A stretch of DNA of 57,260 nt from CAKZQX01 sp034437035 (lineage in GTDB: Bacteria; Chloroflexota; Chloroflexia; Chloroflexales; Chloroflexaceae), in NCBI GenBank assembly GCA_034437035.1, contig DAOTUI010000033.1:1-57260 (forward strand), in the 5' to 3' direction. Under the pieces are notes generated by a model. That model was given only the letters and a program-made list of their open reading frames with translations, did no database searches and had not been told where the DNA came from. The translations under genes and the position numbers were made by a program. Below, piece after piece: positions 41,488 through 50,441 of the stretch (position 1 is the first letter of the stretch; every line of letters begins with the position of its first letter).

Positions 41488-44400
41488 ATGGTGACCAATT
41501 CGCCTTCGACGGCGACACAGCGTACCATTCGCTTTAGCCGAACCGTTTCACTCTGGCGAGCCATTGCGCTGGGGAGTAGCCTGACGGTTGGCCTGGGTGT
41601 ATTTATTCTGATTGGTCTCTTCCTCCAGCAGGCCGGCTCTCAGACTCCCCGCACCTATCTGCTGGCGCTGCTGCTGTTTCTGCCGATTATTCTAACCTAT
41701 GCCGAACGCGCGGCGGTGACACCCGGTACCGGCGGGCTCTTTGCGCTGGCCCGGGCGGGCAGCCTGAACTGGCGCACCTATGCCACCGGCTGGCTGCTGC
41801 TGGGTGGGCATCTGGCGCTGATTGCACTACTGGGGTGGGGTGCGGCCCTCTACCTGAATATCAGTCTGGAGCGCCTGCTGAACGTATCCGTTACGCTGCG
41901 CCGGCTGGCTCCCGGCATGGTTATCCTGGTTGCGCTCAATGATCTGATCGGGACGCAGGGTACCTGGCGGTTGCGCACCCTGATCGTCTATGGCAGTCTG
42001 CTGGCACTGCTGGGCCTGGCGGCGTGGGCCTGGTTTCAACCAACAGCCGCCAATGCACCACTACCGGAAGCCACTACCGCGTCGAGCGGGCTATCGCAGG
42101 TTCTGGCGCTGATGGCGGCGAGTCTCTGGGGCATTCATGTGCTGCTCGACAGCCGTGACGAGATGCGCCGGCCCGAGCGGGTTATGCTGCCGGCACTGCT
42201 GGTGCCGCTGCTATTGAGTGGTGGCCTGGGCGCACTGGCCGCAACAGCCGGCTTGCGCCTGGTTGGTCTGAGTCTGGGTGATATGACTCCACTGAATACA
42301 CTGGCCGTCAATGTAAGCCTTTCCGGCGATGCGCTGCTGGAAGTGATTATCGTCACGATGGGGCTGATGATCAGTGTTATTGCGCTGGATCGGGCAATGG
42401 TGACGATGCTGCGCCTGGTTGGAACGATGGTCCGCGATGGCTTTCTCCCGGAGCAGATGCTGACGATTTCGCCGGGGTTTGGAACGCCGCTGATCGCGCT
42501 GCGGCTGCTCGCCCTCGTGAGCGCGCTGGCGGCGGCGTTTGTGCCCAGCCTGATCCTGGTCAGCCTGGTTACGCTGGCCTTTTTGTGGACCTCGCTGCTG
42601 CTCAACTTGCCCTATGTGCTGCGGCTGATCCCGGCCCGGTTGCCGGAACAGCGCTGGTTGAAGCTGCCGTTTTTCCCGCTCTTCCCGGCGCTGACGAGTG
42701 TGATCTGCCTGGTGCTCTCAGCCGTTCTGCCACTGACCGCGATCCTGGTTGCGCTGGGATGGGGGCTGGTGGGCCTGTTCTACTATGCGGGCTATGCGCG
42801 CAAGGGTGAACTGGCAACACGCCGCCGGGAGTCGGTTGTCAGCGACATGGGGGTGGTTCCGCCCAAAAAGGTCTACACGGTGCTGGTTGGTATTGCCAAT
42901 CCGGAAACCGCACCCGCGCTGATCCGGTCAGGCGCAATGTTGGCGCGATCACGCGGGGGCCGCGTGCTGGTGCTGGAGGTTTTTATCTTTCCGGACCAGG
43001 TGCCGCAGCATATTCAGCGGCAGTTGGCGCAGTCGCAACTCCAGGATTTGCAGCACATGGTTGACCAGGCCGGTGTTGGCAAAGTGCCGGTTGAGGTGCT
43101 GGTGCGCCTGGCCCAATCGCCGGTTGATGGTATTCTGGGGACATCCCAGGAGGAACGGGTTGATCTGATTCTGCTGGGCTGGGAAGGTGAGCATACCGGC
43201 GGGCCGTTTGACCTGGGGCCACTGCTCGATCCGGTTGTGCGTACCGCGACATGTGATGTTGTGGTGCTACGCGGCTGCCTGCCCGAGCGGATCGAGCGCA
43301 TCCTGGTACCCACCGCCGACAGCCGGAATTCAATGGCGGCGATCAAACTGGCCCAAAACATGGTTGATGGGCAACCCGGCCGGATTGTTGCGCTGAATCT
43401 GGTGCAGGAAGCCTACCTGCCCGATAGTGTCGAGCAGGCCCGTCAGCGGCTCCAGGCGATGATCAGTCGGCACGACGGCGTCAGCCCGGTTGAGTTGCAG
43501 GTCTTTCCGGCAGAGGATGTCCGGGAACGTATTCTGGAGGCCGCCCCCAACTTTGACCTGGTGATCCTGGGAGCTTCGCGCGGCGGCGTGCTGGATCAGG
43601 CGATCTTTGGTGGGCTACCGGTCGAAGTTGCCCAGTCGTCACCGCGCCCGGTGCTGCTGGTCAAGCATTACGAAGGCGCGCGCCGGTTCTGGGAACGGCG
43701 TGCCTGGGAAATTCTCTCCGCGCCCTTTCCCAAACTGACTATTTTTGAGCGAACCGAGATCTCCCAGCAGATGCGGCAGTCGGCTAACCCCAGCATTGAC
43801 TTTTTCATCCTGATTAGCCTGTCCGCGACGATTGCGACGATGGGCTTGCACCAGGGCAGCCCGGCGGTGATTATCGGCGCGATGCTGGTGGCTCCCCTGA
43901 TGAGTCCGATTCTGGCAATGGCGATGAGCATTGTGCATGGCGACCTGCGGATGCTCCGGCTGGCGGCACGCTCAACCTTCTCCGGGATCGCTCTGGCCGT
44001 TGGGCTGAGCATGCTGGTGACTGCCGTTACGCCCACACCCATTGACACTACCGAGATTCTGGCACGCACGCAACCCACGCTGCTTGACCTGATTGTGGCA
44101 CTGGCATCGGGGGCGGCCGGGGGGTACGCCGCCGCGCGGAAGGAAGTGGCTGCGGCCCTGCCGGGGGTGGCGATTGCAGCGGCGCTGGTGCCGCCGCTGG
44201 GGGTGGTCGGGTATGGCACGGCTATCGGCGATCTGGAAATCGCGGGTGGTTCGCTGCTGCTCTTTACCACCAACTTGATTGCCATCGTGGTGGCGGCATC
44301 AGTCGTTTACTTGCTACTGGGGTTTCGCCCGGCGCGGGCGCGGTTGCGTGGGCAGGTTCGGCTTAAATTTATGGTCTCTATCCTGGCGCTCGTGTTGATC

Positions 44401-44724
44401 TCGATCCCGCTGGCGGTGCTCTCGGTTAATACGATCGACCGGATTACCCGGCAGACGCAGGTCGAGTCCTTTCTGAGCCGCGAGGTTGCCGCTGCGCCGG
44501 TCCAGATTACCGATGTGATCGTGCAAGAGCAGGAGGATGGGCTGGTGATCTATGCGACGATCTATGCGCTGGAGGAGTTTAGCGCGGAGCAGATCGCCGC
44601 TATTCAGGCACAGTTGAACAGCAAGTTTGACCAGCCGGTCACGCTACGGGCAACGGTGCTGCGTGCCGTCATGCTCCCGGAGTTGGAGGACCGCGCGCAG
44701 CCAACGGCTGAACCGGGGCGGTAG
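41488..44724 (+). CDS. APC permease-USP-USP-DUF389 fusion protein
   Basis: 1078 residues. An APC-type amino-acid/polyamine permease with about 12 helices spans residues 20-455 (GSSLTVGLGVFILIGLF, AERAAVTPGTGGLFALA). Two universal-stress-protein domains follow (about 470-605 and 607-740), the second with LVILGASRGG and PRPVLLVKH. A membrane DUF389 domain lies at about 775-985 (GLHQGSPAVIIGAMLVAPLM, ALPGVAIAAALVPPLGVVGY), ending in a small soluble domain. The ATG at 41488 follows the near-perfect GGAGGTGAT; an upstream ATG is not used. A four-module protein of this kind is uncommon. Nucleotide control through USP is inferred. Confidence 0.88.
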   Translation: MVTNSPSTATQRTIRFSRTVSLWRAIALGSSLTVGLGVFILIGLFLQQAGSQTPRTYLLALLLFLPIILTYAERAAVTPGTGGLFALARAGSLNWRTYATGWLLLGGHLALIALLGWGAALYLNISLERLLNVSVTLRRLAPGMVILVALNDLIGTQGTWRLRTLIVYGSLLALLGLAAWAWFQPTAANAPLPEATTASSGLSQVLALMAASLWGIHVLLDSRDEMRRPERVMLPALLVPLLLSGGLGALAATAGLRLVGLSLGDMTPLNTLAVNVSLSGDALLEVIIVTMGLMISVIALDRAMVTMLRLVGTMVRDGFLPEQMLTISPGFGTPLIALRLLALVSALAAAFVPSLILVSLVTLAFLWTSLLLNLPYVLRLIPARLPEQRWLKLPFFPLFPALTSVICLVLSAVLPLTAILVALGWGLVGLFYYAGYARKGELATRRRESVVSDMGVVPPKKVYTVLVGIANPETAPALIRSGAMLARSRGGRVLVLEVFIFPDQVPQHIQRQLAQSQLQDLQHMVDQAGVGKVPVEVLVRLAQSPVDGILGTSQEERVDLILLGWEGEHTGGPFDLGPLLDPVVRTATCDVVVLRGCLPERIERILVPTADSRNSMAAIKLAQNMVDGQPGRIVALNLVQEAYLPDSVEQARQRLQAMISRHDGVSPVELQVFPAEDVRERILEAAPNFDLVILGASRGGVLDQAIFGGLPVEVAQSSPRPVLLVKHYEGARRFWERRAWEILSAPFPKLTIFERTEISQQMRQSANPSIDFFILISLSATIATMGLHQGSPAVIIGAMLVAPLMSPILAMAMSIVHGDLRMLRLAARSTFSGIALAVGLSMLVTAVTPTPIDTTEILARTQPTLLDLIVALASGAAGGYAAARKEVAAALPGVAIAAALVPPLGVVGYGTAIGDLEIAGGSLLLFTTNLIAIVVAASVVYLLLGFRPARARLRGQVRLKFMVSILALVLISIPLAVLSVNTIDRITRQTQVESFLSREVAAAPVQITDVIVQEQEDGLVIYATIYALEEFSAEQIAAIQAQLNSKFDQPVTLRATVLRAVMLPELEDRAQPTAEPGR

Positions 44725-44845
44725 GGCAGTATGAAGCGGATGTGAAGGCGAGATGCAGGGAGGGTGAAGAGCTGAGCGAAACCTACTTCGCCGTAAAAAC
44801 TGCTACAATACACGGAGAGACAAAACCGAAGAAGTGAGGTTCCCT

Positions 44846-45787
44846 ATGTCCCCATCCCGCCTGGCCCGCTATCGTGGTGCGCTGCTTGGTCTGGCTGCCG
44901 GTGATGCCCTCGGCACAACGCTGGAGTTTAAACCGCCCGGCTCGTTTACTCCGCTTACCGATATGGTTGGCGGTGGACCGTTCAATCTCCAGCCCGGCGA
45001 GTGGACCGACGATACCACCATGGCGCTCTGCCTGGCGACAAGCCTGGTCGAGCGGCAGGGGTTTGATGCGCATGACCAGATGCAGCGCTATGTTGCCTGG
45101 ATGCGCCACGGAATGTTTAGCGTCAAGGGCTACTGCTTTGACATTGGCATCACCACCAGCGCAGCGCTGAGCCAGTTTGAGCAAACCGGCGATCCCCTGG
45201 CCGGTTTAACCGATCCGCAACGGGCGGGGAATGGCTCGATAATGCGCCTGGCTCCGGTGCCGCTCTGCTTCGCGGGCGATCCCGGCGCGGCGATTGCCTA
45301 CGCCGGCGAGAGTTCCCGTACAACCCATGGCACGACAACGGCGGTTGATGCCTGCCGCTACCTGGGTGCGCTCCTGGTCGGGGCCGTAAATGGCGTGAGT
45401 AAGGCGGAACTACTGGCGGCGCGTTACACCCCGATTCCCGGCTACTGGGACGCGCATCCGCTGCACCCGGAGATTGACACGGTTGCCGCCGGTTCATTCA
45501 AGGAGAAGCAACCCCCGGCCATCCGGGGCACCGGCTATGTCGTCCAGTCGCTGGAGGCGGCACTCTGGGCGTTCCACCAGAGTAACGATTTCCGCGAGGG
45601 CTGTCTGCTGGCGGTCAACCTGGGGAATGATGCCGACACAACCGGTGCAGTCTATGGGCAGCTTGCGGGTGCATTCTATGGCGAGGAGGATATCCCCACA
45701 GCATGGCGCAACAAACTGGCCATGCGGGGGCAGATCAGGCAGTTGGCCGAACAGCTTTATGCCCTGGCAGAGCGATCCGCCGGCTGA
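44846..45787 (+). CDS. ADP-ribosylglycohydrolase family protein (DraG-like)
   Basis: A 313-residue enzyme removing ADP-ribose from proteins or small molecules with two Mg2+. It has RYRGALLGLAAGDALGTTLE, GEWTDDTTMALCLATSL (metal-binding TDD), GNGSIMRLAPVPL, and the C-terminal NLGNDADTTGAVYGQLAGAF with the second Asp pair. All metal ligands are present. The start at 44846 is preferred over a GTG four codons earlier. It stands apart from the preceding transporter by 120 bp and no target is evident. Confidence 0.95.
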   Translation: MSPSRLARYRGALLGLAAGDALGTTLEFKPPGSFTPLTDMVGGGPFNLQPGEWTDDTTMALCLATSLVERQGFDAHDQMQRYVAWMRHGMFSVKGYCFDIGITTSAALSQFEQTGDPLAGLTDPQRAGNGSIMRLAPVPLCFAGDPGAAIAYAGESSRTTHGTTTAVDACRYLGALLVGAVNGVSKAELLAARYTPIPGYWDAHPLHPEIDTVAAGSFKEKQPPAIRGTGYVVQSLEAALWAFHQSNDFREGCLLAVNLGNDADTTGAVYGQLAGAFYGEEDIPTAWRNKLAMRGQIRQLAEQLYALAERSAG

Positions 45788-45795
45788 TCAAGCTC

Positions 45796-46503
45796 CTACA
45801 CTTCCTCGTCCGGCAAGCGCGCACCACGCAACCGCGCCACAAATGCCGCATGCTCCGGCGTGGCGATCCCGCGCTGTACCGCAGCCGGCAGCGCCGCCAG
45901 GTCGTCCCGCCAGAACGCCGCCGGATCGAACCAGAGACCGGGAAAGATCTCACTCCGCAGGATGCCGGCTGCATCCGGCGCAAGCGATGTGTAGACACCC
46001 TCACGCAGGATAAACCAGTCCACCCGCTGCTCGTAGATCTGCAGCACCAGGTATTCTTGAACGCCGTTGCGGGCATACACCTGCCGCTTATCGTGCAGAT
46101 CGTAGGCGGCACTGCCGGCGGCAACCTCCACCAGCAACTCCGGCGAGCCATCGATGTAATCATCCGTAGTCACCCGCGAGCGCCCACCCTGATCGGGTTC
46201 GAGCCGCAGCAGCGCATCGGGCTGCACCTCGGTCTCGACGTCAAGCAGCACTATCGTATTGTCCGCCCCGGTCACGCCAAGCGTAGCAGCGCGGTACAGG
46301 CCAAGCCAGGTGACAATGTCGCTATGCGGCTTGCCATGTTGGGTAAATCGTACGGGTGATGCCACGTATACCACTCCTGCAATCAGTTCGGCCCGTCTAA
46401 TCTCCGGGTGGGCCGCGTACCGCCGCGCAAACTCGGCCCGCGAGAGCCGGTCGCCCGAGTGCAGCGGCGGCGCGTCGATAGCGGGAGCCGGATTCATCGG
46501 CAT
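45796..46503 (-). CDS. Uma2 family (DUF820) endonuclease-fold protein
   Basis: 235 residues with the PDDEXK-like fold of Uma2 proteins: RAELIAGVVYVASPVRFTQH, then VQPDALLRLEPDQGG (Asp), SPELLVEVAAGSAAYDLHDK (Glu-x-Ala in place of the usual E-x-S/K) and LHDKRQVYARNGVQEYLVL. The ATG at 46503 has AGGAGG 9 nt upstream, which decides the start against a longer frame. These proteins are abundant in Chloroflexota and cyanobacteria; their role is unclear. It is convergent with the DraG-like gene, 8 bp apart. Confidence 0.9.
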   Translation of the reverse strand: MPMNPAPAIDAPPLHSGDRLSRAEFARRYAAHPEIRRAELIAGVVYVASPVRFTQHGKPHSDIVTWLGLYRAATLGVTGADNTIVLLDVETEVQPDALLRLEPDQGGRSRVTTDDYIDGSPELLVEVAAGSAAYDLHDKRQVYARNGVQEYLVLQIYEQRVDWFILREGVYTSLAPDAAGILRSEIFPGLWFDPAAFWRDDLAALPAAVQRGIATPEHAAFVARLRGARLPDEEV

Positions 46504-46560
46504 GTCGCTTCCTCCTGAGCTGATCCTTCGCTCCAGTGTACCATAGCCCGATGTCGGTAG

Positions 46561-46648
46561 GGACGCGCAAAAGCGCGTCCGCCGGATCTTGCCCAAACCT
46601 ACCGTTATTCCAGACACCGGGCGGACGCGCTTCTGCGCGTCCGCCCGG
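46561..46648. repeat. Two GGACGCGC-N4-GCGCGTCC hairpins
   Basis: GGACGCGC AAAA GCGCGTCC (46561-46580) and a perfect 14-bp stem CCGGGCGGACGCGC / GCGCGTCCGCCCGG with loop TTCT (46617-46648). A third copy is inside the 47.8-kb element (47883-47902). These are REP-like hairpins between the Uma2 and DUF4126 genes, and one may act as a terminator. Confidence 0.8.
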
Positions 46649-46660
46649 CTTCTTCCAATC

Positions 46661-47695
46661 TTACCGGCTTTCAGCCAGCACCTGCTCGCTCACCGCCAAC
46701 TGCTCGGCAAAGCGGGCCACCAGCGGCTCACGGTCGCGGGTGAAGACAAAGCGCACGGTGTGGAGTTGCTGCCGCTCATTCCGGTAATGCACTTCCAGGA
46801 CCAGCAGCAGCGTCCGCCGGTGCAGCGCCACCGAGGTGATGCGCTCCCGTTTTAGGCTCCAGGCACGCAGCCTGAACCAGCGGGAATAGGTAAACGTCAG
46901 CGTATCGGCGGCCAGCACCAGGTAGCCACGTCGCCCGCTCATCTGCCGGATATTCTGTGCCCGGCAGCGCGCGACAAGCCGGGGCGTTTGTTCGCCCAAC
47001 AGCGCGGCATGCTCAGAGGGCAACCGGTCAGGTTGCTGCACCTTGTGGGCAACGGCTTTGAGCCGCGCCAGAATTGCCCCGGCCGTAAACCAGGACCAGC
47101 GCAGCAGCAGCGGCACAAAGATGACGATAACCACCAGCAACGTGATCGAGATAACATTGGCCGCCAGCGGGAACAGCAGCGCCAGAAACACCACCACCGC
47201 GACCAGCAGATCCTCCAGCAGGCTGATCACAATATTGGAGAGATTCTCCGCCGGACTGGTGATGTTGACCGCAGTACGCGTGCCGGTCTTGCCGCCATGC
47301 GAAATCAACGCTACCCCACCGGCAATAACCGCCGCCACGATGCCGATTCCCGGATCGACGCCAACCATCCCCGCCGTGGCATCCAGCACCTCGGCCTCGA
47401 TTCCGGTCAGGCCGGCGGTTGCAATGATCACCGCGCCAACCGGACGAATAAAGGTATGAATGATATCCCACAGGTTATCAACAAACTGGATTTTGTCGGC
47501 AAAGAATTCCAGAATATAGAAAATTCCTGCGCCAATCAGCATCGGGAGCGAGGCAAAAACATCCAGACCCGGCGGCGCATCCGGCACCCAGTCGAACCGC
47601 ACGCTCAGGCCAACGACGAGGATCGTGAGATAGAGATTAATCCCTGAGGAGAGAGCCAGCGGCAGCACCGACCGCAACGTCTGAAATGCCTCCAT
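46661..47695 (-). CDS. DUF4126 membrane protein with C-terminal soluble domain
   Basis: 344 residues. The N-terminal 200 form about six membrane segments with SSGINLYLTILVVGLSVRFD, DKIQFVDNLWDIIHTFIRPV and GGKTGTRTAVNITSPAENLSN, the hallmarks of DUF4126. The rest is a soluble, beta-rich, PH-like domain (RRGYLVLAADTLTFTYSRWF). Function is unknown. The start at 47695 matches the family N-terminus (MEAFQTLRSVLPLAL). It is monocistronic. Confidence 0.82.
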   Translation of the reverse strand: MEAFQTLRSVLPLALSSGINLYLTILVVGLSVRFDWVPDAPPGLDVFASLPMLIGAGIFYILEFFADKIQFVDNLWDIIHTFIRPVGAVIIATAGLTGIEAEVLDATAGMVGVDPGIGIVAAVIAGGVALISHGGKTGTRTAVNITSPAENLSNIVISLLEDLLVAVVVFLALLFPLAANVISITLLVVIVIFVPLLLRWSWFTAGAILARLKAVAHKVQQPDRLPSEHAALLGEQTPRLVARCRAQNIRQMSGRRGYLVLAADTLTFTYSRWFRLRAWSLKRERITSVALHRRTLLLVLEVHYRNERQQLHTVRFVFTRDREPLVARFAEQLAVSEQVLAESR

Positions 47696-47778
47696 TGCGT
47701 ATGCTCCATATTCTGTTTCTGTGTGATGTACCTGATGAAGTTTGAAACATTAATTCCGGACATTGCTCCCGGAGTCCC

Positions 47779-47929
47779 CTCTCAAGTGTAGACTTTTTTG
47801 CCGGATTGCATTGGAATGCGGTTGGTTGGACTGGCAGAAACCATCGCTCCAGCAGAACATTTCCCGCATCGGGACAGGTAACGGACGCGCGGAAGCGCGT
47901 CCCTACCACAAAAAGTCTACACCTGAGAG
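47779..47929. mobile_element. 151-bp MITE-like element with perfect 11-bp target duplication
   Basis: Inverted ends CTCTCAAGTGTAGACTTTTT and AAAAAGTCTACACCTGAGAG (one or two mismatches) enclose 110 bp that include a GGACGCGC hairpin. CCCGGAGTCCC is present on both sides (47768-47778, 47930-47940). It has landed in the left arm of a GGAGTCCCGGCTTCAGCCGG hairpin repeat. It encodes no protein and is unrelated to the TTACGCGGT family. Confidence 0.85.
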
Positions 47930-47932
47930 CCC

Positions 47933-47986
47933 GGAGTCCCGGCTTCAGCCGGTTGACGACCGCAAACCGGCTGAAGCCGGGACTCC
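47933..47986. repeat. GGAGTCCCGGCTTCAGCCGG hairpin repeat
   Basis: A 22-bp arm starting GGAGTCCCGG pairs perfectly with its complement ending GGGACTCC around a short loop. This sequence type recurs in several Chloroflexota genomes as far as I recall. Its outer part was duplicated by the adjacent 151-bp insertion. Confidence 0.8.
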
Positions 47987-48128
47987 AAACGTTTGGGCTG
48001 TGTGGTACATGCCATCCGACCACATTCCATATCCGGACTATTTTTCAACGTTCACAAGCTGGGACTCCTGGACCTTTTATATCCGGACTAATTTCTCAAC
48101 GTTCATCAGGTATTATACCGTGATAACG
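47987..48128. repeat. Pair of 26-bp direct repeats
   Basis: ATATCCGGACTATTTTTCAA (48029-48048, continuing CGTTCA) recurs as ATATCCGGACTAATTTCTCA at 48079 (continuing ACGTTCA). A related inverted copy lies at about 47731-47763. No gene is seen between 47696 and 48186. Confidence 0.5.
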
Positions 48129-48161
48129 AACGAGGCCCGGGATGCTCCCGCGCCTCGTTTT
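48129..48161. terminator. Terminator hairpin downstream of the PspC gene
   Basis: AACGAGGC pairs with GCCTCGTT, with an inner CGGGATGCTCCCG hairpin. A short T-run lies on the plus-strand side. It is 26 bp beyond the PspC stop codon. Confidence 0.6.
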
Positions 48162-48186
48162 ACTTTGAACGCTATCGTCAATTGTC

Positions 48187-48474
48187 CTACCGCTGAATCT
48201 GCTCGCCCGTGTAAGGATCATACTGCCACTCACCAGTCGGATCTTGCTCCCGGTTGGGCAGTTGCTGCGGCGGCTGCGGGTTGGAGAAGGTTGTTCTGGC
48301 CTCAGGCATCACAATCCAGAGGATCACATAGATCAGCGGGCTAATGCCGCTCAGCACCGCCAGCACAAAAACCAGGCGGACGATGGTGCTATCGATGTTA
48401 AAGTAGTGCGCCAGACCGCCACAAACCCCGGCAACCATCCTATCGTTCCGTGAACGCACTAAGCGATCCTGCAT
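48187..48474 (-). CDS. PspC domain protein
   Basis: A 95-residue protein whose first 60 residues are a PspC domain: LVRSRNDRMVAGVCGGLAHY and FNIDSTIVRLVFVLAVLSGI, then a second hydrophobic stretch (LIYVILWIVMPE). A Pro/Gln-rich tail follows. PspC proteins act in envelope-stress sensing, though many short ones have no known partner. There is no PspA nearby. Confidence 0.93.
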   Translation of the reverse strand: MQDRLVRSRNDRMVAGVCGGLAHYFNIDSTIVRLVFVLAVLSGISPLIYVILWIVMPEARTTFSNPQPPQQLPNREQDPTGEWQYDPYTGEQIQR

Positions 48475-48659
48475 GATTCGGCTCCTTTCCTATGCATAGT
48501 GTCCAATTATCGCATCGTTCTGTTTCGCCAATGGGACGTTGGCACCATGCCTAATGTTGCAAATCCCGTTCCACGGTAACTTCACGCCCGCTTCACAGCT
48601 TCTTCACACCGCGCCGCTATAGTGTAGAGCGAACGGGATAGCCGTTCATTCATAAATCA

Positions 48660-48855
48660 CATGAGTTACGCGGTTGCTCACTCAAAAGGGATTTTCGCCT
48701 CCGGCAGGGCGAAAGAGACCATCCTTGTTTCACGAACATGTTGCACGTTGTGCAACATGTTCGTGAAAAAGATAAACAAGTACCATTCTGCCGCAGGCGA
48801 ATCGGGACGTTCATCCAGACAACCGCCTCATTTGGAACCAACCACGTAACGCGTG
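48660..48855 (+). mobile_element. Palindromic mobile element, copy F
   Basis: 196 bp, ends CATGAGTTACGCGGT / ACCACGTAACGCGTG, with a perfect 7-bp duplication TAAATCA (48653-48659, 48856-48862). The core is a perfect 19-bp hairpin with loop GTT (48728-48768). It ends 25 bp before the next start codon, so it lies in that gene's 5' region. Confidence 0.88.
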
Positions 48856-48880
48856 TAAATCACACAAGGAGAAGACTCAC

Positions 48881-49579
48881 ATGAAACGCACACTTCTACG
48901 CTATGGCATGGTACTGCTGGCCGGTATCGCCTTTATCGGTGGGTTTTTCTGGAGCTTGCCAGACATAACCCAGGCGGCCATCGAACCACCCGATCCGGTG
49001 CAGATGCAGGCTCCGGGCGAAGAAACCCCATCTAATCCGACAGGTCCGGCGGGACGCCAATCGAAGCGACTGGTGCGCGGGCTGATCGGCGCGACAGCCG
49101 AGGTAACTGGACTGGAGGCGGGTGAAGTGCTCGATGGTCTGCGCGCCGGTCAAAGCCTGGCGGACATTGCCACGGCGCAGGGCCAGAGCGGTGATGCAGT
49201 GGTACAGGCCGTCGTTGACAAGGCGCAGCCGCGGTTGGACCGCGCGGTTGCGGCCGGCCGGCTCACCCCGGAGCGCGCCGATCAACTGCTTGATCAGATG
49301 ACGGCAACGGCAACCGATCTGGTGAATGATGCCACACTGGGAATACAACTGGAGCAGCGCCAGACAGAACACCTGGAACGCGACACCCGCCGCAACCTCA
49401 TTCGCACCACCGCCGACATGACCGGGCTGCCGGTCAGCACGGTTGCGGAGCGGGTACGCAACGGCGAGAGCCTGACCGCGATTGCTGCGGCGGAAGGCCA
49501 GAGTGGTGACGCGATTGTGCAGGCCGCTGTTGACGAATACCGTGATGTCGTCACCCGCCTGGTGGACGAGACGCGCTAA
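48881..49579 (+). CDS. Secreted protein with two related helical repeats
   Basis: 232 residues. A signal peptide or N-terminal anchor (about 7-33) and a Pro-rich linker are followed by two copies of a helical module. Copy one is TAEVTGLEAGEVLDGLRAGQ, SLADIATAQGQSGDAVVQAV. Copy two is TADMTGLPVSTVAERVRNGE, SLTAIAAAEGQSGDAIVQAA. They resemble DUF2680-type repeats (TGLS...GKSLADIA). Function is unknown. The start follows AAGGAGAAG. The gene lies upstream of a two-component pair on the same strand, 175 bp away. Confidence 0.78.
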   Translation: MKRTLLRYGMVLLAGIAFIGGFFWSLPDITQAAIEPPDPVQMQAPGEETPSNPTGPAGRQSKRLVRGLIGATAEVTGLEAGEVLDGLRAGQSLADIATAQGQSGDAVVQAVVDKAQPRLDRAVAAGRLTPERADQLLDQMTATATDLVNDATLGIQLEQRQTEHLERDTRRNLIRTTADMTGLPVSTVAERVRNGESLTAIAAAEGQSGDAIVQAAVDEYRDVVTRLVDETR

Positions 49580-49754
49580 CCTGGTCACAACGCGGATACC
49601 ACCGTCTGCTACAATATTCCAGGCTTCCGGGATGATTGGACCATCCCGGAAGCCTGACACTGTTCAGGCAGTTCTTCCTGGATTCTGTGCAGGCACGTCA
49701 CGGCAGAACCTGCGCAACCCGTACCCCGTAACCCACAGACAACGGACAATGCCC

Positions 49755-50441
49755 ATGGCACAGCGCATACTCATTGTCGATGATGAACGCAAAATCGTGC
49801 AAGGTCTGGTGGCCTACTTCCAGCAGGCGGGGTTTGAAACCCTGGCAGCCTACGATGGACGTAGCGCGCTGGACCTGGCCCGCCGGGAACAGCCGGACCT
49901 CATCCTGCTCGATCTGATGCTGCCGGAGATCGATGGCCTGGATGTCTGCCGGCAGATCCGGCGCGACTCGGCGGTCCCGATTATTATGTTAACTGCGCGT
50001 GTCGAAGAGACCGATACGCTGATTGGGCTGGAGCTGGGCGCGGATGACTATATCATTAAACCCTTCAGCCCCCGCGAAGTAGTTGCCCGCGCCCGCGCTG
50101 TGTTGCGGCGAACCAGCGGCACCTTCGCCGCGCCAACCAGCCTGCGGAGCGGCCCGGTGCTGGTAGACCTGGACCGGCGGCAGGTGACGGTCAATGATCA
50201 CCCGGTCGAGTTGACGCCGACCGAGTTCGCCCTGCTGACGGCGCTGATGCGCAACGCCGGCCGGCCACTTACCCGCGCCCAGTTGCTCGACGCGGCCCAG
50301 GGAGACGCCTTCGAGGGGTATGAGCGGACGATTGACGCGCACATCAAGAACCTGCGCCGCAAGATCGAAGCGGACCCGGCCAACCCCGGCGCGATCCTGA
50401 CGGTGTTTGGCGTGGGGTATAAATTCCGGGATGACCGATGA
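49755..50441 (+). CDS. OmpR-family response regulator
   Basis: 228 residues. The receiver (MAQRILIVDDERKIVQGLVA) has the phospho-acceptor Asp in LILLDLMLPEIDGLD, Thr in IIMLTARVEE and Lys in YIIKPFSPRE. The winged-helix DNA-binding domain has LTPTEFALLTALMRNAGRPL, DAQGDAFEGYERTIDAHIKN-type recognition helix and VFGVGYKF. An ATG two codons earlier is possible. Its TGA overlaps the kinase ATG (ATGA), so the pair is coupled. Confidence 0.95.
   Translation: MAQRILIVDDERKIVQGLVAYFQQAGFETLAAYDGRSALDLARREQPDLILLDLMLPEIDGLDVCRQIRRDSAVPIIMLTARVEETDTLIGLELGADDYIIKPFSPREVVARARAVLRRTSGTFAAPTSLRSGPVLVDLDRRQVTVNDHPVELTPTEFALLTALMRNAGRPLTRAQLLDAAQGDAFEGYERTIDAHIKNLRRKIEADPANPGAILTVFGVGYKFRDDR

Noticed and set aside
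46661..47695. Possible SdpI- or permease-type assignment for the DUF4126 protein
   Set aside because: The conserved GGKTGTRTAVNITSPAENLS block fits DUF4126 better, and transport motifs are absent.
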